64,000 bases of DNA from Ruminiclostridium herbifermentans. Lineage in GTDB: Bacteria > Bacillota > Clostridia > Acetivibrionales > DSM-1351. The stretch spans positions 2,844,501 through 2,908,500 of the forward strand of contig NZ_CP061336.1 of the NCBI RefSeq assembly GCF_005473905.2. Direction: 5' to 3'. Below the pieces are notes generated by a model that saw only the letters and a program-made list of their open reading frames with translations, had not been told where the DNA came from and ran no database searches. This document shows, piece by piece, positions 10,744-19,762 of the stretch (the first letter of the stretch is position 1; each line of letters begins with the position of its first letter). The translations under genes and the position numbers were made by a program.

Positions 10744-11509
10744 GAAAAGACACTTGTGGCTTTTCTTAACCTGAAAAGCACCATGTTTGCACCAATTGGG
10801 CTTTCAGGTTGTACACACCCGTCTTACATAATCTTTTATATATGAAAAGACACTTGTGGCTTTTCTTGACCTGAAAAGCACCATGTTTGCACCAATTGGG
10901 CTTTCAGGTTGTACACACCCGTCTTACATAATCTTTTATATATGAAAAGACACTTGTGGCTTTTCTTGACCTGAAAAGCACCATGTTTGCACCAATTGGG
11001 CTTTCAGGTTGTACACACCCGTCTTACATAATCTTTTATATATGAAAAGACACTTGTGGCTTTTCTTGACCTGAAAGGTACCATGTTTGCACCAATTGGG
11101 CTTTCAGGTTGTACACACCCGTCTTACATAATCTTTTATATATGAAAAGACACTTGTGGCTTTTCTTGACCTGAAAGGTACCATGTTTGCACCAATTGGG
11201 CTTTCAGGTTGTACACACCCGTCTTACATAATCTTTTATTATGAAAAGACACTTGTGGCTTTTCTTAACCTGAAAAGCACCATGTTTGCACTAATTGGGC
11301 TTTCAGGTTGTACACACCCGTCTTACATAATCTTTTATTATGAAAAGACACTTGTGGCTTTTCTTAACCTAAAAAGCACCATGTTTGCACCAATTGGGCT
11401 TTCAGGTTGTACACACCCGTCTTACATAATCTTTTATATATGAAAAGACACTTGTGGCTTTTCTTAACCTGAAAAGCACCATGTTTGCACAAATTTAAAT
11501 TTCAGGTTG
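10744..11509. repeat. Array of eight ~100-bp tandem repeats with internal hairpins
   Basis: Units start at 10744, 10844, 10944, 11044, 11144, 11243, 11342 and 11442 (period 100 or 99). The last is truncated and diverges near 11490. The central units are almost identical. Each holds a small hairpin (GAAAAGaCAC-TT-GTGgCTTTTC) and a second one (ACCTGAAAAGC paired with GCTTTCAGGT around CACCATGTTTGCACCAATT). The array fills the gap between hemZ and the MBL-fold gene, both on the minus strand. A 95-codon reading frame across units 5 to 8 comes from the repeat and is not taken as a gene. Confidence 0.95.
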
Positions 11510-12136
11510 TTACCACTGACCAGAACTCCTTATAGGATTGGCTCTTTTCTCCATCTCAATTGTTGTACTATTCCCATGCCCTGGATATACAACCATATCA
11601 TCTGGTAGTACAAACAGCTTATTAACAATTGAATTATATATCTCCTCAAAGCTGCCATTTGGAAAATCCACTCTTCCATATCCTTGCTTAAATAGCGTAT
11701 CTCCCGAAAACAGAGTATTATTAACTTCAACACAAATAGAGCCTAGCGTATGCCCCGGTGTATGGATAACTTTTAATTCCAAGCTCTCTAATTGAATTAT
11801 GCTGCCATCTCTAAGCACTTCATAGCTTCCATCATATGATGTAGCCATTCCTGTAAATGCAGATAAATTATGTCTAGCATCTGTCAAAGCAATTATATCA
11901 TCAACATGAATATATACTGTTGCATTTGTACTTTTTACTATTTCATTTATTTCTACAATATGGTCTACATGTCCATGAGTAAGTATAACTTTTTCAATTG
12001 TTAAATCTAATTCCTTTGCAGCTGCTAGAACCTTTTCGCATTTAACACCGGCGTCAATTAAAACAGCCTTTTTATTATCTCCAACTAAATAGGAAATTGA
12101 ATCATACATTCCGCCATAAATTGGTTTTACAATCAT
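11510..12136 (-). CDS. MBL-fold metallo-hydrolase (glyoxalase II-like)
   Basis: This 208-aa protein is a complete metallo-beta-lactamase-fold hydrolase. The metal motif THGHVDHI is near residue 53, followed by HTPGHTLGSI, SGDTLF and PGHGNST, which supply the remaining metal ligands. Small stand-alone proteins of this kind act on thioesters such as S-lactoylglutathione or related compounds; the substrate here is unknown. GGAGG precedes the ATG. The stop codon lies at the edge of the 100-bp repeat array, so the repeat ends almost at the gene's last codon. Confidence 0.9.
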   Translation of the reverse strand: MIVKPIYGGMYDSISYLVGDNKKAVLIDAGVKCEKVLAAAKELDLTIEKVILTHGHVDHIVEINEIVKSTNATVYIHVDDIIALTDARHNLSAFTGMATSYDGSYEVLRDGSIIQLESLELKVIHTPGHTLGSICVEVNNTLFSGDTLFKQGYGRVDFPNGSFEEIYNSIVNKLFVLPDDMVVYPGHGNSTTIEMEKRANPIRSSGQW

Positions 12137-12320
12137 ATTAACCTCCTACGCCCCATTGGAGCATGAACATTATTAAAGCTATAAGCGACGAGCCTCTGCT
12201 TCGCAGTCATACGCCTCAATCATTATAACATTGTATTCATTACATAATTTATATATACAATTTGTGAGTATAATAAACCATTGATATTCAACAATAGACT
12301 TTTTTGTGAGTAAATTTGAA

Positions 12321-12770
12321 TTAAAATTCCTTTTTACTATCTAGCATAAGTGTAACTGGTCCATCATTGCTTATATCTACAAGCATATGTGCTTGAAATA
12401 CTCCCTTTTGAACTATTATACCATATTGATTGCATTTATCTAAAAAATACTCATAAAGTTCATTTGCTTTTTCAGGTCTTGCAGCCTTATCAAAACTAGG
12501 TCTTTTACCTTTTCTGCAATCTCCATATAGTGTAAACTGAGAAACAACTAATATTTCTCCACCAATGTCCAACAAGGATCTATTCATTTTTCCATCATTG
12601 TCTTCAAAAATACGCAAATTAAGAATTTTATCTGCTAGGTAGTCAGCATCGGAAAAAGAGTCTTCAAGACCAACCCCTAACAGCACCATAAGTCCCTTCT
12701 GTATTTGGCCTACAACATTATCCTCCACTGTAACCTTTGAATTTATTACCCTTTGCACAATGGCCCTCAT
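12321..12770 (-). CDS. dtd: D-aminoacyl-tRNA deacylase
   Basis: This 149-aa protein begins [16 protein letters not shown] and has [17 protein letters not shown], the DTD active-site motif, and a cross-subunit motif ([12 protein letters not shown]) at the C-terminus. DTD removes D-amino acids, and Gly from tRNA-Ala, from mischarged tRNAs. I chose the ATG at 12770, which has GGAGG seven bases upstream; the longer frame runs back into a repeat hairpin. It lies downstream of rel in the usual Firmicutes order rel-dtd-MBL hydrolase. Confidence 0.96.
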   Translation of the reverse strand: MRAIVQRVINSKVTVEDNVVGQIQKGLMVLLGVGLEDSFSDADYLADKILNLRIFEDNDGKMNRSLLDIGGEILVVSQFTLYGDCRKGKRPSFDKAARPEKANELYEYFLDKCNQYGIIVQKGVFQAHMLVDISNDGPVTLMLDSKKEF

Positions 12771-12786
12771 TCTTACCTCCCATACC

Positions 12787-13128
12787 AACAAAAACCGCTT
12801 GCGGTTTTTGTTGCTCGAAAACGCATCATGTTCACACAAACTATGTTTTGAGCTTATTCCACAACTATACATTCAAAAATCAAACATTTTTAGTAGTTCA
12901 AAATTATTTGATGCTTGAACAAAAATAATTCAAGCTGCTAACCTTCTATTTACCAGTAACGTCGGCGACACCAATGGTAAATATGAATGTATGGTCATAG
13001 CTTGATTGCTCGAAAATGCATCATGTTTGCATTAATTATAATTTTCAAACTTACTTCCCAAACCTTCAAAAACCGCTTGTGGTTTTTGAAGCTCGAAAAT
13101 ACACCACGTTCGTACAATGCTTCGAGTT
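12787..13128. repeat. Three degenerate copies of a dispersed two-hairpin intergenic repeat
   Basis: This gap between dtd and rel holds AAAAACCGCTTGCGGTTTTT (from 12787) followed by a GCTCGAAAAC...GTTTTGAGC hairpin. A second GCTCGAAAATGCATCATG copy starts near 13011. A third unit starts near 13069 (AAAAACCGCTTGTGGTTTTT, then GCTCGAAAATACACCACG and CTTCGAG). The TCGAAAATGCAYCATGTT core matches copies at 49.5 and 51.9 kb and resembles the unit of the 100-bp array. Confidence 0.75.
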
Positions 13129-13164
13129 AATAATATACACAAAATACAATCTTTAATTTTAAAA

Positions 13165-15369
13165 TTACTGCTTATTTCTCGTTACATCAAACACACTGTC
13201 TATCTTTTGTATTTTTTTAATTATTTTTTCTAATTGCTCTGTATTAGATATTTCCAAAGTAAGGTTAATTATAGTCACCTGCTCCTTTGTTGTTCTCGCA
13301 TTCAAAGCCTTAATTGGTATTTTCAATTCAGTAACGCTATTTGTCACATCTAACAATAATGAAGACCTGTCATGAGCCATTACCGTTATATCTGTCTTAT
13401 AAGCTACATCAACTGTTGAATACCATTTTACATCTATCAGCCTGCCTTCTTGTTCAAGACCTGCCTTTACATTTATACAATCACTTCTGTGTACCGAAAC
13501 TCCTCTTCCTCGTGTTATATAGCCAATTATTTCATCACCGGGAACAGGATTGCAGCACCTAGAAAGTCTAACTAAACAATTGTCAATTCCTTTAACAACA
13601 ATTCCGCTTTCGGGAATACGCTTTTTCTTCTTTTCATTTTTGGACTGGGCAATATTTTCAAGAATTTGCTCTAATTCTTCAGGTTTAAGTGTCTTTTTAA
13701 ACTCTTCCTTCAGCTTGGTCAACACTTTATTTGTAGTCATTGCACCATAGCCAATTCCAGCATATAAGTCCTCTAAAGATGAAAAATTATATCTTCGAAG
13801 AACTAATTCAACCCATTCAGGCTTAAATAATTGATTGTAGGTAAAGCCTTGCTTTTTAAGCTCCTTTTCAATCATTTCTTTGCCTCTGATGATATTCTCT
13901 TCTCTTTTTTCCTTTTTAAACCACTGATTAATTTTGTTTCTTGCTTGGCTGCTCTTTACTATTTTCAGCCAATCTCTGCTAGGTCCATGTATAGTGGAAG
14001 AGGTCAAGATTTCAATAATATCACCATTTTGAAGTTTATAGTCAATTGGTACCATTTTACCATTAACCTTAGCTCCAATCATTTTGTTACCAATTGCACT
14101 ATGAATATAATATGCAAAGTCAATCGGTGTTGAATCAACAGGAAGGTTTAAAACATCTCCCTTTGGCGTAAATATAAATACCTCATCAGTAAACAAATCT
14201 ATTTTGAGTGTTTCCATAAATTCGTTTTCGTCTTTGGTATCCTTTTGCCATTCTAAAAGCTGCCTAAGCCATGCAAATTTGTTTTCGGTGTCCTTAGCCG
14301 CAACTTCCTTTCCTCCTGAACCGTCTTTTCCAACCTCTTTATATTTCCAATGAGCAGCAATACCTACCTCTGCTACTCTATGCATCTCCCAAGTTCTTAT
14401 TTGAACCTCAAAAGGCTTTCCTTCAGGTCCTATAAGAGTAGTGTGTAAAGACTGATACATATTTGGCTTAGGCATTGCAATAAAGTCTTTAAACCTGCCA
14501 GGAATAGGCTTATATAGTTCATGGACAAGACCAAGCAAAGCATAACAATCTGGAACAGTATTTACAATTATGCGAAATGCAAACAAGTCGTAAATCTGTT
14601 CTATTGTTTTACCCTGGTCAACCATCTTTCTGTATATACTATAAAAGTGTTTTGGTCTTCCGTCTACCTGTACATTTTCAAGTCCAAGTTCAGCTGTCTT
14701 TTCTTTAAGCGTTTTTACTATTTCATTTATATATGCTTCTCTTTCTTTTCTCTTATAAGCTACTTTTTGAACTAAATCATAGTAACCTTTGGGATCTAAA
14801 TATCTCAGACATAAATCCTCAAGTTCCCATTTTATTTTTGAAATACCAAGTCTGTGCGCCAAGGGAGCATATATTTCTAAGGTTTCTCTTGCTTTCTCAA
14901 TCTGTTTACCCTCAGTCATATATTTTAAGGTACGCATGTTGTGAAGTCTGTCTGCAAGCTTAATCATAATTACTCGAATATCTTTAGCCATAGCCACAAA
15001 CATTTTTCTAAGATTTTCAACCTGCTGCTCTTCCTTTGAAGTAAACGGAATCTTACCCAGCTTTGTGACTCCATCAACAAGTTCAGCTACTGCTGTTCCA
15101 AACTCAGCTTTTAACGCTTCATATGTACATGTTGTGTCCTCAATAGTATCATGGAGAAGTGCCGCTACAAGCGCAGTAACATCCAGCTCCATATCAGCTA
15201 AAATTATTGCAACTTCAACTGGATGAATAATATATGGCTCTCCAGAATTTCTTTGTTGACCCTCATGTGCTTTACTTGATACATTATATGCCTTCTCCAG
15301 CAAATCAAAATTAGCATTAGGATCGTACTTTTTAACTTTTTCAACAAGTAATAAAAAGCGTTCTGTCAA
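13165..15369 (-). CDS. rel: Bifunctional (p)ppGpp synthetase/hydrolase
   Basis: This 734-aa long RSH enzyme makes and degrades (p)ppGpp in the stringent response. In order it has an HD hydrolase domain (IIHPVEVA, LLHDTIEDT), a synthetase domain (GRPKHFYSIYRKM) with the RFKD motif typical of bifunctional enzymes, a TGS domain (VFIFTPKGDVLNLP), a conserved-Cys region (RCCNPVPGDEIIGYI) and a C-terminal ACT domain. I chose the TTG at 15369 because GGAGGG lies eight bases upstream; a longer TTG frame from 15393 would put that site inside the gene. It follows apt on the same strand. Confidence 0.96.
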   Translation of the reverse strand: MTERFLLLVEKVKKYDPNANFDLLEKAYNVSSKAHEGQQRNSGEPYIIHPVEVAIILADMELDVTALVAALLHDTIEDTTCTYEALKAEFGTAVAELVDGVTKLGKIPFTSKEEQQVENLRKMFVAMAKDIRVIMIKLADRLHNMRTLKYMTEGKQIEKARETLEIYAPLAHRLGISKIKWELEDLCLRYLDPKGYYDLVQKVAYKRKEREAYINEIVKTLKEKTAELGLENVQVDGRPKHFYSIYRKMVDQGKTIEQIYDLFAFRIIVNTVPDCYALLGLVHELYKPIPGRFKDFIAMPKPNMYQSLHTTLIGPEGKPFEVQIRTWEMHRVAEVGIAAHWKYKEVGKDGSGGKEVAAKDTENKFAWLRQLLEWQKDTKDENEFMETLKIDLFTDEVFIFTPKGDVLNLPVDSTPIDFAYYIHSAIGNKMIGAKVNGKMVPIDYKLQNGDIIEILTSSTIHGPSRDWLKIVKSSQARNKINQWFKKEKREENIIRGKEMIEKELKKQGFTYNQLFKPEWVELVLRRYNFSSLEDLYAGIGYGAMTTNKVLTKLKEEFKKTLKPEELEQILENIAQSKNEKKKKRIPESGIVVKGIDNCLVRLSRCCNPVPGDEIIGYITRGRGVSVHRSDCINVKAGLEQEGRLIDVKWYSTVDVAYKTDITVMAHDRSSLLLDVTNSVTELKIPIKALNARTTKEQVTIINLTLEISNTEQLEKIIKKIQKIDSVFDVTRNKQ

Positions 15370-15469
15370 AATATAATGCCCTCCATTGGTCAATATGAAT
15401 TAACTACTCAACTTTCCATTGATATCCCCATACCGGCAACTATCAATTTAAAAAATTGGGCTTGATTAC

Positions 15470-15988
15470 TTAAAACTCTACTATAGAACTTACCTTGTAA
15501 CCATTTAATTTTTCTCTGCCATTAAGCATTTTAAGTTCAATAAAATATATAAGTCCAACAACCTTTCCTCCAAGCTGTTCAATCAACCTGATATTAGCCT
15601 GAGAAGTTCCACCCGTTGCAAGAAGATCATCTACTATTAAAACATTCTGTCCGGGTTTTATAGCATCTGCATGTATTTCTAAAATGTCCGTTCCGTACTC
15701 TAAATCATACTCTGCGCTAATAGTCTTGTAGGGAAGTTTTCCTTTCTTTCTTACTGGGACAAACCCTTTTCCCATTTTGTAAGCAAGAGGTGCTCCAAAA
15801 ATAAATCCCCTAGACTCAGAACCAACAATCATATCAAAATCGCCTATCTGATCAGCAAGTTCTTTGAAAGAATCCATACAACATTGAAACGCCTCTGGAT
15901 CCTGTAATACTGTAGTAATATCAATAAAATCAATGCCTTCTTTTGGAAAATCCATAACATGTCTGAGTTTTGACTTTAAATCCATCAT
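15470..15988 (-). CDS. apt: Adenine phosphoribosyltransferase
   Basis: This 172-aa enzyme joins adenine and PRPP to give AMP in purine salvage. The PRPP-binding loop VLIVDDLLATGGTSQAN is near residues 115-131, and FDMIVGSESRGFIFG and GKGFVPVRKKGKLP are also family motifs. AGGAG lies five bases before the first of two adjacent ATGs. It sits between recJ and rel, the common Firmicutes order recJ-apt-rel, but about 600 AT-rich bases separate it from recJ, so it probably has its own promoter. Confidence 0.96.
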   Translation of the reverse strand: MMDLKSKLRHVMDFPKEGIDFIDITTVLQDPEAFQCCMDSFKELADQIGDFDMIVGSESRGFIFGAPLAYKMGKGFVPVRKKGKLPYKTISAEYDLEYGTDILEIHADAIKPGQNVLIVDDLLATGGTSQANIRLIEQLGGKVVGLIYFIELKMLNGREKLNGYKVSSIVEF

Positions 15989-16597
15989 TAATACTCCTCT
16001 TCGATAATTATTTATATAGTATCAAGCTATATATATTGTAATTTAAGAATTTGCTATAACTATATCCATACCTAAGGCATGGACTAATTTAAAATAATGT
16101 TTAATATTACTAATACTCTATTTTATGTTACTGTATTTATATCATACAATTACCGTACAATCATTTAAATAATTTTTTATTTAGTATTTTTTTATTTTTA
16201 TTATTATTTTATTACAAATATCTATATTAATGGTCAATATTTTCTAATGTATATATATTAAACTCAGAATTGCTAATATTAACGTAACACCACTAAATAT
16301 ATAAAATTCATATAAAATCAATAAAGGATATAACTATTATAATGAAATATTTACATACTTACAAGTAATTTGATACATAACTATTTGAATTAACTTTCAT
16401 ATATTTACTATTACTTTCATATATTTACTATTAGCCTAATAATATTTTTAGCTGAGTCTATGAATTTTAATTTTTATCAATATTTTGTTGTCAAAACAAC
16501 TCGAAAGTATAGTTATGCTTACATGATACACTATGTTATTGTCTCTATTATAACTATCCCTGTTACCAAATATCAACAGTAAAGTTTTGTATATATA
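15989..16597. other. AT-rich intergenic gap with a 20-bp tandem duplication
   Basis: No reading frame is supported in these roughly 610 bases. The only structure I see is a perfect direct tandem repeat of CTTTCATATATTTACTATTA at 16394-16413 and 16414-16433. The apt promoter should lie near 16000-16100, but I could not fix a convincing -35/-10 pair. Confidence 0.6.
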
Positions 16598-18358
16598 TTA
16601 TCTATAATTTTGCATAATAATCTGAGCATTTCTATTTCCATTATATTCATTTACATCAATATGAAAAGTCATATCTAGCTTAACATTATTATTTTGTCCT
16701 GAGTACATCTTATTTAACTCTTGTTCTCCGAATTTACATTTTATATAGCAATCAAATTCTTGTATATCTCCAAAATAAATACAATCAGTGTATCTATTAT
16801 TAGACAGCAATCTAAGTTTTAAAACATTCCTGTTTGCACCTAAAACAGAAGCTCTGATTACTGATATATTTTTATCGGCAAAAAGAGGCTTTGAATTTCC
16901 CTTTCCATAAGGTTCAAGCAGCTTTAGTTCCTCAGCTAATTGAAGATTAACTGTATCAATAGGAATTTGCGCATCAATATATATCCTTGCAATCAAGTCA
17001 TCCTCTGTCAATGTAGAACAAAAATTTAACTTAAGCCTTAAAGCGTCTACTTTATCAGGTTCAAGACTAAATCCGGCTGCTAACGGATGACCTCCGAATT
17101 TTGTCAACAACTCCTTACATTTTTGTAGTTCTTCAAACATATTATATGCATCAATAGATCTCCCTGAACCCTTTACACAATTTTCACTATCTGTAAGAAT
17201 AAATGTTGGAACATTATATTTTTCTCTGATCTTTCCAGCTATTATACCAGCTATACTTTCATGGATATCTGGCCTATATACCACAAGCACTCTGTCATTT
17301 TTCAAGTCACTATTTTCAACAGTGGCAACAACTTCTTCCACTCCAGCAAGTGTCATATTCTTTCTTTCGTTATTTAAGCTATACAACTCCTGAGCCATTT
17401 GAACAGCTTTTTCCCTATCATCGCATAACAGAAGTTCTAGTCCCTTGATAGCACAATCCAATCTTCCCGATGCATTTATACAAGGTCCTATGATAAATCC
17501 TAAATGATAAACGCCTATCTCCTTACCCATTATTCCTGTCTGTTCAATAAGTGCATTTAGCCCTATATTTTTACTATTGCCTATAGCCTCTAAGCCATTT
17601 TTAACAAGTATTCTGTTCTCTCCTGTCAAATCAACAACATCACATACAGTTGCAATAGCTAGAAATTCATAAAAATATTTTTCTTCATGCTTCGGAACAT
17701 TCATATATTGATACAGCACCTGTATGAATTTAAACGCTACCCCTGCACCGCACAACAGCTTAAAAGGATATTCACAATCACCTTGCTTCATATCAATAAC
17801 TGCATCAGCCTCTGGGGTTACTTGTATTCTATTTAAATTGGCATCCTCTATAAAAGGAACATCATGATGATCTGTAACAATGACCGTAATTCCTAATTCC
17901 TTTGCATATTTAATTTGTTCTAGGGCAGATATTCCATTATCACATGTGATAATAGTATCAATGCCATCTTTTTTTGCAATTTCAATTATGCTATTGTTAA
18001 TGCCATATCCATCATATATTCTGTGAGGAATTACATAGTCAACTTTAGCACCGCATCTATTAAGTGCCTTATATAGTATATATGTACTTATTACACCATC
18101 CACATCATAATCGCCAATGATTCGAATTTTTTTATTACCAGCTATTTTATCCTTGATTATTAAAGTTCCCTTTTCTAAGTCCTTCATTAATCTGCCATCA
18201 TACAAACCTTCTATATCTGGTTGTATGAAGCGTTTAGCCGTCTCATAGTCATCAATACACCTATTAACTAAAATTCTGCAAATAAGTTCACTAACTCCCA
18301 ATGACTGAGACATCTTCTTAAAATCCCTTTTAGGATTCTTTAAAATCCACTTTTCCAA
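16598..18358 (-). CDS. recJ: Single-stranded-DNA-specific 5'-3' exonuclease RecJ
   Basis: This 586-aa DHH-family nuclease has IIGDYDVDGVIST, TCDNGI and VTDHHDVP in the first 200 residues. These are the metal-binding motifs, including DHH. GSGRSIDAYN and FGGHPLAAGFS of the DHHA1 domain and a C-terminal OB-like region follow. RecJ degrades single strands in recombination and repair. The start is TTG with GGGGG seven bases upstream. The length is typical of the short Firmicutes form. Confidence 0.95.
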   Translation of the reverse strand: MEKWILKNPKRDFKKMSQSLGVSELICRILVNRCIDDYETAKRFIQPDIEGLYDGRLMKDLEKGTLIIKDKIAGNKKIRIIGDYDVDGVISTYILYKALNRCGAKVDYVIPHRIYDGYGINNSIIEIAKKDGIDTIITCDNGISALEQIKYAKELGITVIVTDHHDVPFIEDANLNRIQVTPEADAVIDMKQGDCEYPFKLLCGAGVAFKFIQVLYQYMNVPKHEEKYFYEFLAIATVCDVVDLTGENRILVKNGLEAIGNSKNIGLNALIEQTGIMGKEIGVYHLGFIIGPCINASGRLDCAIKGLELLLCDDREKAVQMAQELYSLNNERKNMTLAGVEEVVATVENSDLKNDRVLVVYRPDIHESIAGIIAGKIREKYNVPTFILTDSENCVKGSGRSIDAYNMFEELQKCKELLTKFGGHPLAAGFSLEPDKVDALRLKLNFCSTLTEDDLIARIYIDAQIPIDTVNLQLAEELKLLEPYGKGNSKPLFADKNISVIRASVLGANRNVLKLRLLSNNRYTDCIYFGDIQEFDCYIKCKFGEQELNKMYSGQNNNVKLDMTFHIDVNEYNGNRNAQIIMQNYR

Positions 18359-18452
18359 TTTTTAACCCCCGATTTTTTCGTTTTCCGATATTAAACTTCT
18401 ATTAGTAAACTTCTATAAAATCTTAAAATAACAACTTAAAATCTGCAATGGT

Positions 18453-19475
18453 TTATTGACCCATAGCTGCAATCAGCAATTCAACCGCTACTCTATCGGT
18501 TATTTTTCCTGTTTTTATAGACTCATCCAGCTCTAAGCTGTAACTCATAGCTTTTTCGAGGATACTTAAACTTAGTCCTTTGCTAATCTTCATTACCTTT
18601 TCTGCAACATATGGTGTAAGACCTAATTGCTTTTTTACCATTTCTTCACTCACACCTTTTTGCTTCAAAAGCTTAATCCTGTACAACATCCTTATTTGAC
18701 GAATTATCATAAATAGAATTTTTTGCATAGGTTCTTTGAGGGCTGCCATATCATTTAGCAAATTAAGGGCTTTTGACACATCACCACCTGAAATAGCATC
18801 TGTTAGGTCAAATATTTTGCTTTTAATTGATTTGCTGCATACGCTTTCAATATCATTCATTGTTATTTGAGGCTTTTCACCCACATAATTAACTATTTTA
18901 TCAATTTCGTTAAGCAGCTCAGTCATAGAATAATCGCTATTTTCAACCAAATACGAAGCAGTCAGCTGATCTATCTTCTTGTTGTGACTTTCAAATGCCT
19001 TAATAACCCATTTAACTAAAACCATTGGCTTTTGAAAAGGGAATTCAACAACAAGACCAGCACTACTTATGGTTTTATACAGCTTAAGCCTTTTATCAGC
19101 CTCAGCTTCAACCATAATCAGACAGGTATATGACGGCATATTCTTTAAGTAATCAGATAATTTGTCATTACCAGTTTTTTTTGAGGAACTTCCTGCAGCA
19201 TCACCTTTTTTTGACTTAAACAAGCCTGAATTCTTTACAATAACCAGCTTCTTTTCACTGAAAATAGGCAGGGTTTCACAGCTGGCTATAATTGATTCTT
19301 CATCTATTTTTCCTTCATAGGTAATAAAATTAAGTTCACTATTTTCTTCATTAACTGTTAATTTCTGAATAGCATTAATATAATATTTTATTAAATACTC
19401 TTCAGCACCATAAAATAAATAAACATTTTGTAATTTATTTTCTTTGATCTGTTTTTTTAATATATCTATACTCAT
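18453..19475 (-). CDS. holA: DNA polymerase III delta subunit (clamp loader)
   Basis: This 340-aa protein has the HolA layout: an N-terminal AAA+-like domain without a functional Walker motif (NVYLFYGAEEYLIKYYI), then LTDAISGGDVSKALNLL and ILFMIIRQIRMLYRIKLL in the C-terminal helical collar domain. It opens the sliding clamp inside the clamp-loader complex. GAGGAAAATAT precedes the ATG. It lies downstream of comEC on the same strand, the usual Firmicutes order comEC-holA. Confidence 0.93.
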   Translation of the reverse strand: MSIDILKKQIKENKLQNVYLFYGAEEYLIKYYINAIQKLTVNEENSELNFITYEGKIDEESIIASCETLPIFSEKKLVIVKNSGLFKSKKGDAAGSSSKKTGNDKLSDYLKNMPSYTCLIMVEAEADKRLKLYKTISSAGLVVEFPFQKPMVLVKWVIKAFESHNKKIDQLTASYLVENSDYSMTELLNEIDKIVNYVGEKPQITMNDIESVCSKSIKSKIFDLTDAISGGDVSKALNLLNDMAALKEPMQKILFMIIRQIRMLYRIKLLKQKGVSEEMVKKQLGLTPYVAEKVMKISKGLSLSILEKAMSYSLELDESIKTGKITDRVAVELLIAAMGQ

Positions 19476-19762
19476 ATATTTTCCTCTTTCACCTTTTATA
19501 AATGAAATGGTAACAAAACTAATTCATTCAAATTTTAATTTTATTCAAGTTAATTTTATTCAAATTATTCAAGCCTGGCACATAAAAATGGTAAGGTAGA
19601 CTTTATAACACAACTAATTCTTGCAACTATTTCTAATCAAACTTCTGGACAAAAAACAGAACCACACTTACTTTCCATTACAAATATCATTAACCATAAT
19701 TCTGCAACATTGACTTACAATTGCAAAATAATTTTACTGGCAATAGCAGACATTGTCTAAAA

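Noticed and set aside
11156-11443. 95-codon plus-strand frame across the 100-bp repeats
   Set aside because: It arises from the 99-100-base repeat period, has no ribosome site, and its protein is just the repeat translated three times.
10744-11509. CRISPR array
   Set aside because: Whole 100-bp units are repeated with no variable spacers of 30-40 bases, and no cas gene is nearby.
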